64,000 nt of DNA from Paraburkholderia bannensis NBRC 103871 (GTDB taxonomy: Bacteria > Pseudomonadota > Gammaproteobacteria > Burkholderiales > Burkholderiaceae): assembly GCF_000685015.1 (NCBI RefSeq), contig NZ_BAYA01000001.1, forward strand, positions 248,001 to 312,000, read 5' to 3'. Shown here piece after piece: positions 1-10,179 of this stretch; within the stretch, counting starts at the first letter, position 1, and the number at the start of each line of letters is the position of its first letter. Position numbers and translations under genes: made by a program. The notes beneath the pieces were generated by a model, which did no database searches, had not been told where the DNA came from, and worked only from the letters and a program-made list of their open reading frames with translations.

Positions 1-541
1 CGATGATCGACGCCGCCGAAATCGCGGGCACCAGTGCATCGCCGCCAATCACGGCTTCGCTGCGCACTGGCAGCACCGGGCAGCGGTTGCCGTCGATCTT
101 CGCGAGCGTCGGCGTGATGCTCAGGCCTTCGACCGCGCGGCGCATCGCCAGCATGGTCGCGTGCAGGATGTTGAGCGTGTCGATTTCCTTGACGCTCGCT
201 TCCGCTACGCACCACGCAAGCGAGCGCTCGACGATGAGGTCATAGAGCGCATCGCGCGACTTCGCGGTGAGCGCCTTGGAATCGTCGAGACCGGCAATCG
301 GACGCGCCGGATCGAGAATCACTGCGGCAGCGACGACTGGGCCGGCCAGCGGCCCGCGCCCTGCTTCGTCCACACCGCAAATGACGTCTTCGGGCGACTC
401 GAACAGCAGGCCCGCTTGTTCTGCAAGCTGCAGACGCATGGCGCGCTTTTGCGCAGCCTGCGAAGGCGCCTTCGGCTTTGCGGCGGCCTTGGGGGAACCT
501 TTCGGCGCGGCCTTCGGGCGTTTGACAGTCCCTTCGCTCAT
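1..541 (-). CDS. rnhB: Ribonuclease HII (partial, C-terminus beyond window)
   Basis: RNase HII cleaves the RNA strand of RNA-DNA hybrids and incises at single ribonucleotides in DNA. About 180 N-terminal residues are visible. The first catalytic acids lie in [11 protein letters not shown] (D58, E59), followed by GLDDSKALT, the IDGNR motif and [12 protein letters not shown], all RNase HII signatures. Residues 1-35 form a Lys/Pro/Ala-rich extension not found in the roughly 198-residue E. coli protein. The start ATG overlaps the lpxB stop (ATGA), so translation is probably coupled. It is the last visible gene of the rpsB-lpxB cluster. The frame is open to the window edge, so truncation is by the window and not by mutation. 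Confidence 0.95.
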   Translation of the reverse strand, partial: MSEGTVKRPKAAPKGSPKAAAKPKAPSQAAQKRAMRLQLAEQAGLLFESPEDVICGVDEAGRGPLAGPVVAAAVILDPARPIAGLDDSKALTAKSRDALYDLIVERSLAWCVAEASVKEIDTLNILHATMLAMRRAVEGLSITPTLAKIDGNRCPVLPVRSEAVIGGDALVPAISAASII

Positions 542-1707
542 GCCCGCCCCTTGCGGCTTTCCACGACACGCGCCACCACTTCGGCCGCACGCTCCTGGGT
601 ATTCTGGCGCAGCGCGTGATGCATCTGCGTGAACACTTCGGTCAGGGTGCGCCGGTTCGCTTCGTCGTGCAACTGCGTGAGCGTGGCGTCCGCGAGCGCT
701 TCGGGCGTAGCGAAATGCTGGAGAATCTCCGGCACCACAAAACGCCCCGCGAGGATATTCGGCAGCCCAACGTACGGCAGATAGGCCTGACGGCGCATGA
801 TCTGGCCCGTGAGCCAGGGCACCTTGTACGAAATCACCATCGGCTTCTTGAGCAGCGCCGCTTCGAGCGTAACCGTACCGCTCTTCACGAGGATCGCATC
901 GGCGGCCGTCATCGCGAGCTGCGACTGACCATCGACGATCGTGAGCGCGAGACCCTGGTGCTGGCTCGCCAGCTCCTGCAACTGCGCATGGATCGCCGGC
1001 GTCGCCGCCGGCATCACGAAGCGCAGGCCCGGTTCGCGCTGCTGCATGATCTGCATGGCGTCGAAGAAGGTCGGGCCGATCAGGTTGATCTCGGAGCGAC
1101 GGCTGCCCGGCAGCACCGCGATAATCGGGCCGCTATCGGGCAGACCCAATGCACGGCGCGCACCGGGCACGTCCGGTTCAAGCGGAATATCGTCGGCGAG
1201 CGGGTGGCCCACGTAGGACGCGGCCACGCCAGCTTTCTCCAGGATCGCCGTTTCGAACGGGAAGACGCAGAGCATGTGATCCACGGACTTCTGGATCTTC
1301 TTGATGCGACCGCCCCGCCACGCCCAGATCGACGGGCAGACGAAATGGATCGTAGGAATGCCGGCTTCGCGCAACGAATGTTCGAGGCCAAAGTTGAAGT
1401 CCGGCGCATCGACGCCGATAAAGACGTCAGGCTGTTCCGCAAGCAGCTGATGCTTGAGCTCGCGGCGAATGCGCAGGATTTCGGGAATATGCTTGAGCGC
1501 CTCGACGTAGCCGCGCACCGTGAGCTTGTCCATCGGCCAGTGCGCATCGAAACCCTCGGCCTGCATGCGCGGGCCGCCGATTCCGTAGTACTGCGCAGTA
1601 TCCGGCAGCTTGCTGACAAGCCCCTTGAGCAGCGACGATGCGAGCAGGTCGCCGGACGGTTCGCCGGCGACCATCGCGAGGCGCAACGGATGAGTTTGCA
1701 ACGCCAT
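538..1707 (-). CDS. lpxB: Lipid-A-disaccharide synthase LpxB
   Basis: LpxB joins UDP-2,3-diacylglucosamine and lipid X to form the lipid A disaccharide at the inner face of the inner membrane. The 389 residues match the usual 380-390. The N-terminal GEPSGD motif (residues 15-20) is the family hallmark, and a GT-B type C-terminal half follows with LPGSRRSEI and [10 protein letters not shown] segments typical of nucleotide-sugar binding in this family. The gene starts 3 bp after lpxA and its stop overlaps the rnhB start, consistent with an lpxD-fabZ-lpxA-lpxB-rnhB operon. Confidence 0.97.
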   Translation of the reverse strand: MALQTHPLRLAMVAGEPSGDLLASSLLKGLVSKLPDTAQYYGIGGPRMQAEGFDAHWPMDKLTVRGYVEALKHIPEILRIRRELKHQLLAEQPDVFIGVDAPDFNFGLEHSLREAGIPTIHFVCPSIWAWRGGRIKKIQKSVDHMLCVFPFETAILEKAGVAASYVGHPLADDIPLEPDVPGARRALGLPDSGPIIAVLPGSRRSEINLIGPTFFDAMQIMQQREPGLRFVMPAATPAIHAQLQELASQHQGLALTIVDGQSQLAMTAADAILVKSGTVTLEAALLKKPMVISYKVPWLTGQIMRRQAYLPYVGLPNILAGRFVVPEILQHFATPEALADATLTQLHDEANRRTLTEVFTQMHHALRQNTQERAAEVVARVVESRKGRA

Positions 1708-1710
1708 CGT

Positions 1711-2499
1711 TTAGCGAATGATGCCGCGTTGCGACTGCTCGACAAAGTTGAGCAGCGCCTTCACGTGCTCGTCGCCATCGCCGCCCGCCTGCGCGAGTTC
1801 GGCGAGTTGCAGCTTGGCTTCTTCGAGCGACAGGCTGTTCTTGTACAGCGTGCGGTAGGCTGCGCGCAACGCCGAAATCGCGTCGGCCGAAAAACCGCGG
1901 CGGCGCAGGCCTTCGACGTTGATACCGTGCGGCACCGCCTTGTTGCCTGCGGCGATCACGAACGGCGGCACGTCCTGCACGAGCGCCGACGCGCCGCCCA
2001 CCATCGCGTGCGCGCCGATGCGCACGAACTGGTGCACGCCCGTCATGCCGCCGATGATCGCGTGATCGTCGACGATCACGTGGCCCGCAAGCTGCGCGTT
2101 GCTCGACATGATGATGTTGTTGCCGATACGGCAGTCGTGGCCGACGTGCACGTAGGCCATGATCCAGCAGTCGTCGCCGATCGACGTGATGCCGGTGTCC
2201 TGCACCGTACCCGTATGCAGCGTCGTGAATTCGCGGATCGTGTTGCGGTTGCCGATCACGAGCTTCGTCGGCTCGCCGCGGTACTTCATGTCCTGCGGGC
2301 GGCCGCCGATCGAGGCGTAATGACCGATCGAATTGTCTTCGCCGATCGTCGTGTGGCCTTCCAGCACGCTATGCGAGCCGACCTGCGACCGCGCGCCGAT
2401 GGTGACATTCGCACCGATCACCGCATACGGGCCGATCTCGACCGATTCGTCGACTTGCGCGCCTGGCTCGACGATCGCAGTGGGATGGATCCTGCTCAT
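1711..2499 (-). CDS. lpxA: UDP-N-acetylglucosamine acyltransferase LpxA
   Basis: LpxA transfers an R-3-hydroxyacyl chain from ACP to UDP-GlcNAc, the first step of lipid A synthesis. The 262 residues equal the normal length. The N-terminal two thirds is a left-handed beta-helix of hexapeptide repeats beginning [21 protein letters not shown], and it contains the [10 protein letters not shown] segment with the catalytic-type histidine. The C-terminal helical part (from about residue 190, [10 protein letters not shown]) is typical of LpxA and not of LpxD. It lies 71 bp downstream of fabZ and directly before lpxB. Confidence 0.97.
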   Translation of the reverse strand: MSRIHPTAIVEPGAQVDESVEIGPYAVIGANVTIGARSQVGSHSVLEGHTTIGEDNSIGHYASIGGRPQDMKYRGEPTKLVIGNRNTIREFTTLHTGTVQDTGITSIGDDCWIMAYVHVGHDCRIGNNIIMSSNAQLAGHVIVDDHAIIGGMTGVHQFVRIGAHAMVGGASALVQDVPPFVIAAGNKAVPHGINVEGLRRRGFSADAISALRAAYRTLYKNSLSLEEAKLQLAELAQAGGDGDEHVKALLNFVEQSQRGIIR

Positions 2500-2570
2500 T
2501 CGTCATGCTCTCCGATTCTGTTGTCGTGCCGAGGCGCCGACAGGCGCGCTGCGGCATGCGACGGCGCAGC

Positions 2571-3035
2571 TTACTGCGCCGCGTCCATTTTCTTGACGGT
2601 GCACATGAGTTCCGCCTCGCAGGCGACCACGCCGTCCACGTCGGCTTGCGCCTTGAACTTCCAGATACCACGCATATAGCGCTCGAACGTCACGTTCAGC
2701 ATGAGCTGGTCGCCCGGTTCGACCACGCGCTTGAAGCGCGCACCGTCGATGCCGACAAAGTAGTACAGCGTGTTCTCAAAATCCTGCTCTTCTTCCGAGA
2801 ACGTGAGCAGCGCGGCGGTCTGCGCCAGCGCTTCGAGAATCATCACGCCGGGCATGACCGGACGCTGCGGGAAGTGGCCCGTGAAAAAGGGCTCGTTGAT
2901 CGTCACATTCTTCAACGCCTTGATGCTCTTGTGCGGCTCGAGATCGAGGACCCGGTCCACCATCAGGAACGGATAACGGTGCGGGAGCAGCGTGAGGATC
3001 TTGTGGATGTCGAAGTTGAGTTTTTCGATGTTCAT
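2571..3035 (-). CDS. fabZ: 3-hydroxyacyl-ACP dehydratase FabZ
   Basis: FabZ dehydrates 3-hydroxyacyl-ACP in fatty-acid elongation and competes with LpxA/LpxD for the same acyl-ACP pool, which explains its place among the lpx genes. From the ATG at 3035 the product is 154 residues, beginning [14 protein letters not shown]. It carries [11 protein letters not shown], the catalytic His54 in [11 protein letters not shown] and Glu68 in MILEALAQ. The frame stays open upstream to 3275, but that stretch is low-complexity and absent from the family, so I chose 3035. The 252-bp gap up to lpxD (3036-3287) is very GC-rich and shows no gene. Confidence 0.97.
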   Translation of the reverse strand: MNIEKLNFDIHKILTLLPHRYPFLMVDRVLDLEPHKSIKALKNVTINEPFFTGHFPQRPVMPGVMILEALAQTAALLTFSEEEQDFENTLYYFVGIDGARFKRVVEPGDQLMLNVTFERYMRGIWKFKAQADVDGVVACEAELMCTVKKMDAAQ

Positions 3036-3287
3036 GGTGTTTCTGCTCACGCAGGAATTGCGTGTCACTTTCGATTGCGTTGCCCGAAGCGCCTGCCCTT
3101 GCCCGGCGGTAGCCGTGCAGGCCAGACGTACCCCTGTGGTTCGCGCCCAGGCGCAGTATGCGCCGCGCGCGCGACTTCGTGCATGCGGATTCCCCCGGGG
3201 CACGCGGCCCGGGCTCCCGGCCCGGATCGCGTCGCCCGAGGTTCGACCCGGCACGCGGCGCGAGAGCCGCGACACCGGATCTGGTTC

Positions 3288-4364
3288 TTATGCGTCGCCC
3301 TGCGGTTTTTGAGCGACGGCAGCTTCGAGCGCCCGGATGCGGTCGCGCAGCTTGTCGATGTTGCGAAGCAGCGCGGCGCTCTTGTTCCAGTCGCCGTGCT
3401 CGACGGCCGGGAACGCGCTTGTGTAGATGCCAGCCTTCGGCAGCGACTTCGACACGCCCGACTTCGCCGTGACAATCACGTAGTCGCCCAGCGTGACGTG
3501 GCCGGCAACGCCGACCGCGCCGCCGATCATGCAATGCTTGCCGATCGTGGTGCTGCCTGCAATGCCCGCGCAGCCCGCGATCACCGTGTACGCGCCGATG
3601 CGGCAGTTGTGGCCGATCTGCACGAGGTTGTCGATCTTCACGCACTCCTCGATGATCGTGTCGGCCATTGCGCCGCGATCGATCGTGGTGTTCGCGCCGA
3701 TTTCGACATCCGGCCCGATCGACACGCCGCCGACCTGCGGAATCTTGACCCAGCTACCCGTGCGCTCGTCGCCCTGGCCCGTGAAATCGGGGGCAAAGCC
3801 GAAGCCGTCCGAGCCAATCACCGCACCTGCGTGCACGATGGCGCGCGCGCCGATCTTGCAGCCGTAGTAGACGGTCACGCCCGGATAGAGGTGCGAGCCC
3901 TCGCCCACCTGGGTGCCGCGGCCGATCACGACGTTGGCGTCCAGACGGACGTTCTCGCCGATCACCGCACCCGCTTCCACCGTCACGTTCGGGCCGATCA
4001 CGGCGCTTGCCGCAACCCTGGCCGTCGCATCGACGTGGGCGCTGGGATGCACGCCCGGCTGCACCTTCGGGGCGGCCAGGTCGATGAACGCCTGCGCCAC
4101 GCGCGCGAAGTAAGCATACGGATTGGGTGTGACGATGAAGTTGCGGCCCTCGCGCGATGCGAGTTTCGCCAGATCGTCCGGGCTGATCAAAACCGCGCCC
4201 GCGCGGGTCGTTTCGACCTGCGAGAGATACTTGGGGTTGGCCAGGAAAGCCAGTTGCTGCGGACCCGCCTGGTCGAGCGGCGCGAGCGAACCGACGCGGT
4301 GCGTCGCATCGCCCACCACCTCGCCGCCGAACTGCCCGGCGATTGCCTCAAGCGTAAATGCCAT
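3288..4364 (-). CDS. lpxD: UDP-3-O-(3-hydroxyacyl)glucosamine N-acyltransferase LpxD
   Basis: LpxD adds the second 3-hydroxyacyl chain (N-linked) in lipid A biosynthesis. The 358 residues show the family layout: an N-terminal uridine-binding domain (residues 1-about 100, with [14 protein letters not shown]), then hexapeptide repeats (about 105-315) including QIGHNCRIG with the catalytic histidine, and a short C-terminal helix ([16 protein letters not shown]). It sits 18 bp downstream of skp, as in many proteobacteria (bamA-skp-lpxD-fabZ-lpxA-lpxB). Confidence 0.97.
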   Translation of the reverse strand: MAFTLEAIAGQFGGEVVGDATHRVGSLAPLDQAGPQQLAFLANPKYLSQVETTRAGAVLISPDDLAKLASREGRNFIVTPNPYAYFARVAQAFIDLAAPKVQPGVHPSAHVDATARVAASAVIGPNVTVEAGAVIGENVRLDANVVIGRGTQVGEGSHLYPGVTVYYGCKIGARAIVHAGAVIGSDGFGFAPDFTGQGDERTGSWVKIPQVGGVSIGPDVEIGANTTIDRGAMADTIIEECVKIDNLVQIGHNCRIGAYTVIAGCAGIAGSTTIGKHCMIGGAVGVAGHVTLGDYVIVTAKSGVSKSLPKAGIYTSAFPAVEHGDWNKSAALLRNIDKLRDRIRALEAAVAQKPQGDA

Positions 4365-4382
4365 GCGCGTGCTGCTCCTGCC

Positions 4383-4910
4383 TTAGTTGCTACCGGTAGC
4401 GCCGGAGGCCAGCGCCTTCAGCACCTGATCGGTGATGTCGATGCGCGGACTCACGTACACCGCTTCCTGCACGATCAGATCGTAATGCTGCTGCTCAGCG
4501 ATCTGCTTGATGACCTTGTTCGCGCGATCCAGCACTGCCGCGAGTTCTTCGTTGCGGCGCTGATTCAGGTCTTCGCGGAACTCACGCTGCTTGCGCTGAA
4601 AGTCGCTGTCGAGCTGCGACAGATCGCGCTGCTTCTGCGCGCGATCCGCCACCGACAGGCTGGGCCCGGTCTTGTCGAGCGAGTCCGACATCGTCTTCAG
4701 ACGCTGCGCCATGTCCTGCAAGTCCTTGTCGCGCTTCGCGAACTCGGCTTCGAGCTTGGTCTGCGCAGCCTTCGCGGGGGCGGATTCGCGCAGGATGCGG
4801 TCGGAGTTGACCGCCGCGATCTTCGCTTCCTGCGCATGGGCCGCGCCCGTGCCGAAAGCGAGCATCGCCAGCGACAGCGTCATGGCCCCGATCGTCCGCC
4901 TGGAAAACAT
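4383..4910 (-). CDS. skp: Periplasmic chaperone Skp/OmpH
   Basis: Skp holds unfolded outer-membrane proteins in the periplasm on their way to BamA, which is encoded directly upstream. From the ATG at 4910 the product is 175 residues with a signal peptide (MFSRRTIGAMTLSLAMLAFG, cleavage likely after AHA near residue 25). A long Arg/Lys/Glu/Gln-rich helical-hairpin region follows (about residues 50-135), and the C-terminus has VSPRIDITDQVLKALA, typical of OmpH. The frame continues upstream to 5075 without family similarity and overlaps bamA, so the later start is preferred. Confidence 0.94.
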   Translation of the reverse strand: MFSRRTIGAMTLSLAMLAFGTGAAHAQEAKIAAVNSDRILRESAPAKAAQTKLEAEFAKRDKDLQDMAQRLKTMSDSLDKTGPSLSVADRAQKQRDLSQLDSDFQRKQREFREDLNQRRNEELAAVLDRANKVIKQIAEQQHYDLIVQEAVYVSPRIDITDQVLKALASGATGSN

Positions 4911-4966
4911 ACCCGTTAGCAAAGTTATCCTCTCGTTTCTGTAAATGCCTGTTCCTGCGCGTCCCG

Positions 4967-7273
4967 TCAGAACGCCGTACCGATCTGGAACTGGAACTTC
5001 TGGTACTGGTCGCCTTCGTGCTTCGTGACCGGGAAGCCCAGGCTGAGCTTGAGCGGGCCGATCGGTGAAATCCACGCGAGACCCACACCGTAGGCGTAAC
5101 GCAGACCGTTCGAGCCGATGCTCGTGCCTTCGTCGCCCCAGACGTTACCACCGTCGAGGAAGGTGAAGACGCGCAGCGTGCGGTCATAGCCCGTACCCGG
5201 CAGCGGGAACGTGACTTCGATGTTGCCGACCACCATCTTCGAGCCGCCGATCGGGTCGTTCGTCGTCTTGTCGCGCGGGCCCAGCGAGCTCGGCTCATAA
5301 CCACGCACCGAACCGATACCGCCGGCGTAGTAGTTCTTGAAGATCGGGTACGGCTTGCCGCCCAGACCATTACCGTAGCCAGCCTGGAAGTTCAGGCCCA
5401 GCACGAAGCCGCGGGCGAACGAGTAATAGTACTGTGCCTGCACATCGGTCTTGTAATACTGCGTCGACCCGACGGGCGTGCCGTATTCGGCGTTCGCCTG
5501 CAGGAAGTAGCCGCGGCTCGGAATCAGCGCGCTGTCACGCGCGTCGCGCGACCAGCCGATCGTCAGCGGCACGTTGTTCGACACACGGCCGAACGCGGAC
5601 ACGTAGTCCTTGTAGGCCTGCGGCGTGGCGTCGTCGACGTCGAGACGATCCTGTTCGAAGCCGATGCCGAAGAACACCGTGTCGACTTCCGAGAACGGAA
5701 TGCCGAACTTCAGGTCGCCGCCCGCCGTGATGATCTTGAAGCTCGAATCGGTCGAGTAGTACAGCGGCTGATACGTACGGTAGTAGACGTCGGTGATGCG
5801 CTTGATGCCGTCCACCGTGAAGTACGGATCGACCTGCGTCACAGCCAGCGTGCGGTACGACTTCGCGGTGTTGACGTTCACCGACAGCGACGTGCCCGAA
5901 CCGAACACGTTGTCCTGCGAGACGCCTGCAGAGAGCACCACCTTGTCGGTCGACGAGAAACCCGCGCCCAGCGTGATCGCGCCGGTCGGCTTTTCGGTGA
6001 CCTTGACGTCCACGTCCACCTGGTCGGCCGTGCCTTCCACGGGTACCGTGGTCACGTCGACGTCGGTGAAGTAGCCGAGACGGTTGATACGATCCTTCGA
6101 GAGCGCGAGGCGACTCGAATCGAACCACGAGCTTTCGAGCTGACGCATTTCGCGGCGCACGACTTCGTCGCGCGTGCGGGTGTTGCCCACCACGTTGATG
6201 CGGCGCACGTAGACGCGGCGGCTCGGATCGACCTGAAGCGTCAGGTCGACGGTGTGATTCGCCTGGTTGATCTGCGGCAGCGCGTTGACGGTCGCGAACG
6301 CATAGCCGTATTCGCCGAGCTTGTCGACGATGGCCTTGGTCGCCGCCTGGAGCTTTTCAGCCGAGAAGCGATCGCCTGCCTTGATCTTGACCAGCTTGTT
6401 GAGCTCCGCCTCGCGGTCGAGCAGGTTGCCGGCGAGGTGAATGCCCGAGATCTTGTACGGCTCGCCCTCGTGCAGCCCGATCGTGAGGTACATGTCCTTC
6501 TTGTCGGGCGAGATCGAGACCTGCGTCGAGTCGATGTTGAACTCGAGGTAGCCGTGATTCAGGTAGTACGAACGCACGTTCTCGAGGTCGCCCGTGAGCT
6601 TTTCCTTCGAGTAGAGGTCGTTCTTCGTGTACCACGAGAACCAGTTCGGCGTGGACAGCTGCATTTCGCTCAGCAGCGTGCCAGTGCTGTACGTCTTGTT
6701 GCCGATAAAGTTGATCTGACGGATCTTCGCGCTCGGGCCTTCAACGACCGAGAACAGCAGACCGACGCGATTGCGGTCGATCGGCGTGACCGTGGTCGTG
6801 ACTTCGGCAGCGTAGAAACCGCGCGTGAGGTACTGGCGCTTGAGTTCCTGCTCGGCCTTGTCGACCAGCGCCTTGTCGTAGTAGCGGCCTTGCGAGAGAC
6901 CGACTGCGCGCAGCGCCTTGGTGAGGTTGTCCTTGTCGAACTCGTGAATGCCGGCGAAATCGATCGTGCCGATCGCGGGGCGTTCCTGCACCTGCACGAC
7001 GACCACGCCGCCTTCGCTGGCGATGCGCACGTCGTTGAAGAAGCCGGTCGCATACAATGCGCGAATGGCTTCGGAGGCTTTGTCGTCGGTGAACGTATCG
7101 CCCTGCTTGATCGGCAGGTACGCGAACACCGTGCCCGGCTCTACGCGTTGCAGCCCTTCGATACGGATGTCCTGTACCACGAACGGTGCCGTTGCAGCGT
7201 GGGCCACAAGCCCCTGTGCGGCAAGCGCCGCGGCCGCAACCGTTTTTGGAACCAAGCGATGAGGTCTAAACAA
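4967..7273 (-). CDS. bamA: Outer-membrane protein assembly factor BamA
   Basis: BamA is the outer-membrane insertase for beta-barrel proteins. The 768 residues have a signal peptide (ending near AHA, residue 27), POTRA1 beginning FVVQDIRIEGLQRVEPG, five POTRA repeats to about residue 420, then a 16-strand barrel. The barrel includes the conserved VRGYEPSSLGPRD loop (VRGF/Y motif). The protein ends in phenylalanine (QFQIGTAF), as expected for a barrel terminal strand. It lies between rseP and skp, a classic order that places it with envelope-stress control and lipid A synthesis. Confidence 0.98.
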   Translation of the reverse strand: MFRPHRLVPKTVAAAALAAQGLVAHAATAPFVVQDIRIEGLQRVEPGTVFAYLPIKQGDTFTDDKASEAIRALYATGFFNDVRIASEGGVVVVQVQERPAIGTIDFAGIHEFDKDNLTKALRAVGLSQGRYYDKALVDKAEQELKRQYLTRGFYAAEVTTTVTPIDRNRVGLLFSVVEGPSAKIRQINFIGNKTYSTGTLLSEMQLSTPNWFSWYTKNDLYSKEKLTGDLENVRSYYLNHGYLEFNIDSTQVSISPDKKDMYLTIGLHEGEPYKISGIHLAGNLLDREAELNKLVKIKAGDRFSAEKLQAATKAIVDKLGEYGYAFATVNALPQINQANHTVDLTLQVDPSRRVYVRRINVVGNTRTRDEVVRREMRQLESSWFDSSRLALSKDRINRLGYFTDVDVTTVPVEGTADQVDVDVKVTEKPTGAITLGAGFSSTDKVVLSAGVSQDNVFGSGTSLSVNVNTAKSYRTLAVTQVDPYFTVDGIKRITDVYYRTYQPLYYSTDSSFKIITAGGDLKFGIPFSEVDTVFFGIGFEQDRLDVDDATPQAYKDYVSAFGRVSNNVPLTIGWSRDARDSALIPSRGYFLQANAEYGTPVGSTQYYKTDVQAQYYYSFARGFVLGLNFQAGYGNGLGGKPYPIFKNYYAGGIGSVRGYEPSSLGPRDKTTNDPIGGSKMVVGNIEVTFPLPGTGYDRTLRVFTFLDGGNVWGDEGTSIGSNGLRYAYGVGLAWISPIGPLKLSLGFPVTKHEGDQYQKFQFQIGTAF

Positions 7274-7340
7274 CGTGCTTCCCCAGTGTGTATAGCTGCA
7301 TCAGATCAGGCGGCCCGCCCACGGACGCCGCCAGACATCT

Positions 7341-8837
7341 TTAAAAATGGATTAACCGAGCCAGGTCGTTGAACAACGCGATCGCCGACAGCGCGACGAT
7401 GCAGGCAAGTCCCGCCCGCTGAAGCACCATCTGCCAGCGATCCGAGACGGTTTTGCCCGTTACGGCTTCAACCGCATAATATAACAGATGGCCCCCGTCC
7501 AATACCGGAATTGGGAGCAGGTTGAGTACTCCGAGGCTAATACTGACAAGGGCGAGAAAGGAAAGGAAAGCCGACGGCCCCAGTCTTGCACTCTTGCCCG
7601 CATAGTCAGCAATCGTCACCGGCCCCGAAAGATTCTTCAGCGAGGCCTCGCCGGTGAGCATGCGCCCGAACATCCTCAGCGAATACACGCCGATGTCCCA
7701 CGTGCGATGCGCACCCATGCGCGCACTTTCGAGCGGCCCGTAACGCACTTCCACCGACGGCCCCTGCGCGGCAAGCGCCGCACCGATACGCCCCACCTGC
7801 TCGCCGGTTTCTTCGTCGCGTTGCACGGCGGGCGTGACGGCGACCGTCAGCGTTTGCACGCTGGACGGCGTGCTCTGTGCGCTGTTCTGTGCGGCGCCCT
7901 GTTCGTCTTCCTTGCTCGTGTCCTTGCCGGAGTCTTTAACCCCGCTCGCCGCCGCACCGCCGCGCTGGATCTGCAACTGCACTGGCTTGCCCGCGTGCGC
8001 TTTCACATACGCGATAAAACTGCTTGCGCTGTCAACGGGCCGGCCGTCGATGGCGCTCAGGCGATCGCCCTTTTGCAGGCCCGCCTGCTGAGCCGCGCTA
8101 CCCGCTTCCACGCCCGCGATGCGCAGCGTACCGCCACCCGGTTCGAAGCCGATCCGCGACATGAAGTCGTCGTCCAGATCCTTGCTGTCGAGGCGCGAAA
8201 GGTCGAGCGAGTAGTCGGAACTTGCGCTAGCGGAATGTGCGTCACGCGCGGCCAGCACCACATGGCGATGGTCGAATGCCGCATTGAGCAGCTTCCAGCG
8301 CAGGTCGGCCCACGAGCGCACCGGCTCCATGCCGTTGCCGTTGGCCGCACTGATGGACAACACGGTTTCGCCGCCCAGGAAACCTGCGCGCGCCGCGACG
8401 GACTGTGCAGGCGGTGCGGCTACGACCGCAGCGGGCTCAGTGACACCGCTCGCATACACGACCGCGAGCAATGCAATGGCAAGAATGAAATTAGCGATGG
8501 GGCCCGCGGCGACGATCGCAATGCGCTTGCCGACCGATTGACGGTTGAAGGCATGCGGAAGATCGTCGGGGGAAATGGCACTCGCGGCACCGGGACGGTC
8601 GGCGAATTCGCGCTCGTCGAGCATCTTGACGTAGCCGCCGAGCGGCAGCGCCGAGATAGTCCACTCAGTGCCGGTCTTCTTGCTGACCCACTGCAGAAGC
8701 GGACGCCCGAAACCGATGGAAAATCGCAGAACCTTGACGCCGCACAAGCGCGCGACACTGTAGTGCCCATATTCGTGGACGACGACAAGAATGCCGATCG
8801 CTACGACAAAAGCCACCAGTTCGGTGAGCAGATTCAT
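7341..8837 (-). CDS. rseP: Site-2 intramembrane metalloprotease RseP
   Basis: RseP cuts anti-sigma factors such as RseA within the inner membrane. The zinc motif HEYGH is at residues 21-25 in the first membrane segment, and the second metal-ligand motif lies in NLLPIPVLDGGH near the C-terminus. Two PDZ-type regions lie between them (about 125-230 and 235-355). At 498 residues it is about 50 longer than E. coli RseP. The excess is mainly a Ser/Gln/Asp-rich insertion at residues 294-327, apparently in a loop of the second PDZ domain. The gene lies 133 bp downstream of dxr and 67 bp upstream of bamA. Confidence 0.96.
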   Translation of the reverse strand: MNLLTELVAFVVAIGILVVVHEYGHYSVARLCGVKVLRFSIGFGRPLLQWVSKKTGTEWTISALPLGGYVKMLDEREFADRPGAASAISPDDLPHAFNRQSVGKRIAIVAAGPIANFILAIALLAVVYASGVTEPAAVVAAPPAQSVAARAGFLGGETVLSISAANGNGMEPVRSWADLRWKLLNAAFDHRHVVLAARDAHSASASSDYSLDLSRLDSKDLDDDFMSRIGFEPGGGTLRIAGVEAGSAAQQAGLQKGDRLSAIDGRPVDSASSFIAYVKAHAGKPVQLQIQRGGAAASGVKDSGKDTSKEDEQGAAQNSAQSTPSSVQTLTVAVTPAVQRDEETGEQVGRIGAALAAQGPSVEVRYGPLESARMGAHRTWDIGVYSLRMFGRMLTGEASLKNLSGPVTIADYAGKSARLGPSAFLSFLALVSISLGVLNLLPIPVLDGGHLLYYAVEAVTGKTVSDRWQMVLQRAGLACIVALSAIALFNDLARLIHF

Positions 8838-8970
8838 ATGCGCCTCCTATGCGGGAAGCAGCGCGCCAGTGCGGGGAGCGGCCTCGCCATCAGGCCGGAT
8901 CTTGTGAGCCGCCGGGACGCCGCCGTCGCTGCGCCGTTGTCCCGGGCGGGGCCCGAAAGGCTGAAACGCC

Positions 8971-10155
8971 TCAGGCCGGCACTGGCAGGCTGTCGATGAT
9001 CTTGTTGGCCGCGCGGCGCGCGGCTGCGTCGGCTTCGAGCACGACGTCGAGGCTGGTGGCGCTGCGGTTTTGCAGCGCGTTCAGCACGGCGTCGACCGTC
9101 TGCGCGATCGCCATGAAGCCGATACGACGGTTCAGGAACGCTTCCACGGCGACTTCGTTCGCCGCGTTGAGCGTCGCACTCGCCACGCCGCCCTCGGCCA
9201 GCGCCTTCATCGCCAGCGCGAGGCACGGGAAGCGCTGGTAGTCCGGCTTCTCGAAATTGAGCGTCGCGACCTGCGCGAGATCGAGCTGCGCCACGCCCGA
9301 ATCGATACGATCCGGATACGCCATCGCATGCGCGATCGGCGTGCGCATGTCGGGGTTGCCCAGTTGCGCGAGCACCGAACCGTCCGCGTACGAGACCATC
9401 GAGTGGATCACGCTCTGCGGATGGATCAGCACATCGATGCGATCGCCCGGTAGATCGAACAGGTAATGCGCCTCGATCACTTCGAGGCCCTTGTTCATCA
9501 TCGTCGCCGAATCGACCGAAATCTTGCGGCCCATCGACCAGTTCGGGTGCTTGCAGGCCTGCTCCGGCGTCACGTCCACGAGCGTGGACGGCTCGCGCGT
9601 GCGGAACGGGCCACCCGAGGCGGTCAGGATGATCTTCGTGACGCCGCCATGCGCGCCGTCGTGCGGCATGCACTGGAACACGGCGTTGTGTTCGCTGTCG
9701 AGCGGCAACAGCACGGCGCCGCTGTCGCGCACCGTGTCCATGAAGATGTCGCCCGACATCACGAGCGCTTCCTTGTTGGCGAGCAGGATGCGCTTGCCGG
9801 CTCTCGCCGCCGCGAGCGAAGGCTCAAGGCCTGCCGCGCCGACGATGGCCGCCACCACCGTATCGCAGCTATCGCTCTTCGAGACGTCGATGAGCGCCTG
9901 CGGGCCGTAGGTCACGACCGTTTTCGAACCGGCCGCGCGCAGCTTTTGCTCGACGTCCTGGGCCGTTGCGGCGTCGCCGACCACGGCCACTTCGGGCGCG
10001 AAACGCAGACATTGATCGACGAGCTTGTCGCCGTTGCGGTGCGCCGTGAGCGCGTAGACGGAGAAGCAATCCGGATGACGTGCGACCACGTCAAGCGTGC
10101 TGTCTCCGATCGAGCCCGTGGAACCGAGCAGGGTGAGTCGTTTTTGCATTTTCAT
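8971..10155 (-). CDS. dxr: 1-deoxy-D-xylulose-5-phosphate reductoisomerase
   Basis: Dxr converts DXP to MEP, the committed step of the non-mevalonate isoprenoid pathway. It shows the NADPH motif [16 protein letters not shown] at the N-terminus, the [10 protein letters not shown] and ASGGPFR segments of the metal/substrate site, and [17 protein letters not shown]. The 394 residues are normal. The isoprenoid product supports undecaprenyl synthesis by UppS, encoded two genes upstream in the same cluster. Confidence 0.98.
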   Translation of the reverse strand: MKMQKRLTLLGSTGSIGDSTLDVVARHPDCFSVYALTAHRNGDKLVDQCLRFAPEVAVVGDAATAQDVEQKLRAAGSKTVVTYGPQALIDVSKSDSCDTVVAAIVGAAGLEPSLAAARAGKRILLANKEALVMSGDIFMDTVRDSGAVLLPLDSEHNAVFQCMPHDGAHGGVTKIILTASGGPFRTREPSTLVDVTPEQACKHPNWSMGRKISVDSATMMNKGLEVIEAHYLFDLPGDRIDVLIHPQSVIHSMVSYADGSVLAQLGNPDMRTPIAHAMAYPDRIDSGVAQLDLAQVATLNFEKPDYQRFPCLALAMKALAEGGVASATLNAANEVAVEAFLNRRIGFMAIAQTVDAVLNALQNRSATSLDVVLEADAAARRAANKIIDSLPVPA

Positions 10156-10179
10156 TTCTCTAACCGGGCGCGTTTGGCG

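Noticed and set aside
616..4919. Long plus-strand frames opposite lpxB, lpxA, fabZ, lpxD and skp
   Set aside because: They are His/Arg/Ala-rich antisense shadows of well-supported lipid A genes.
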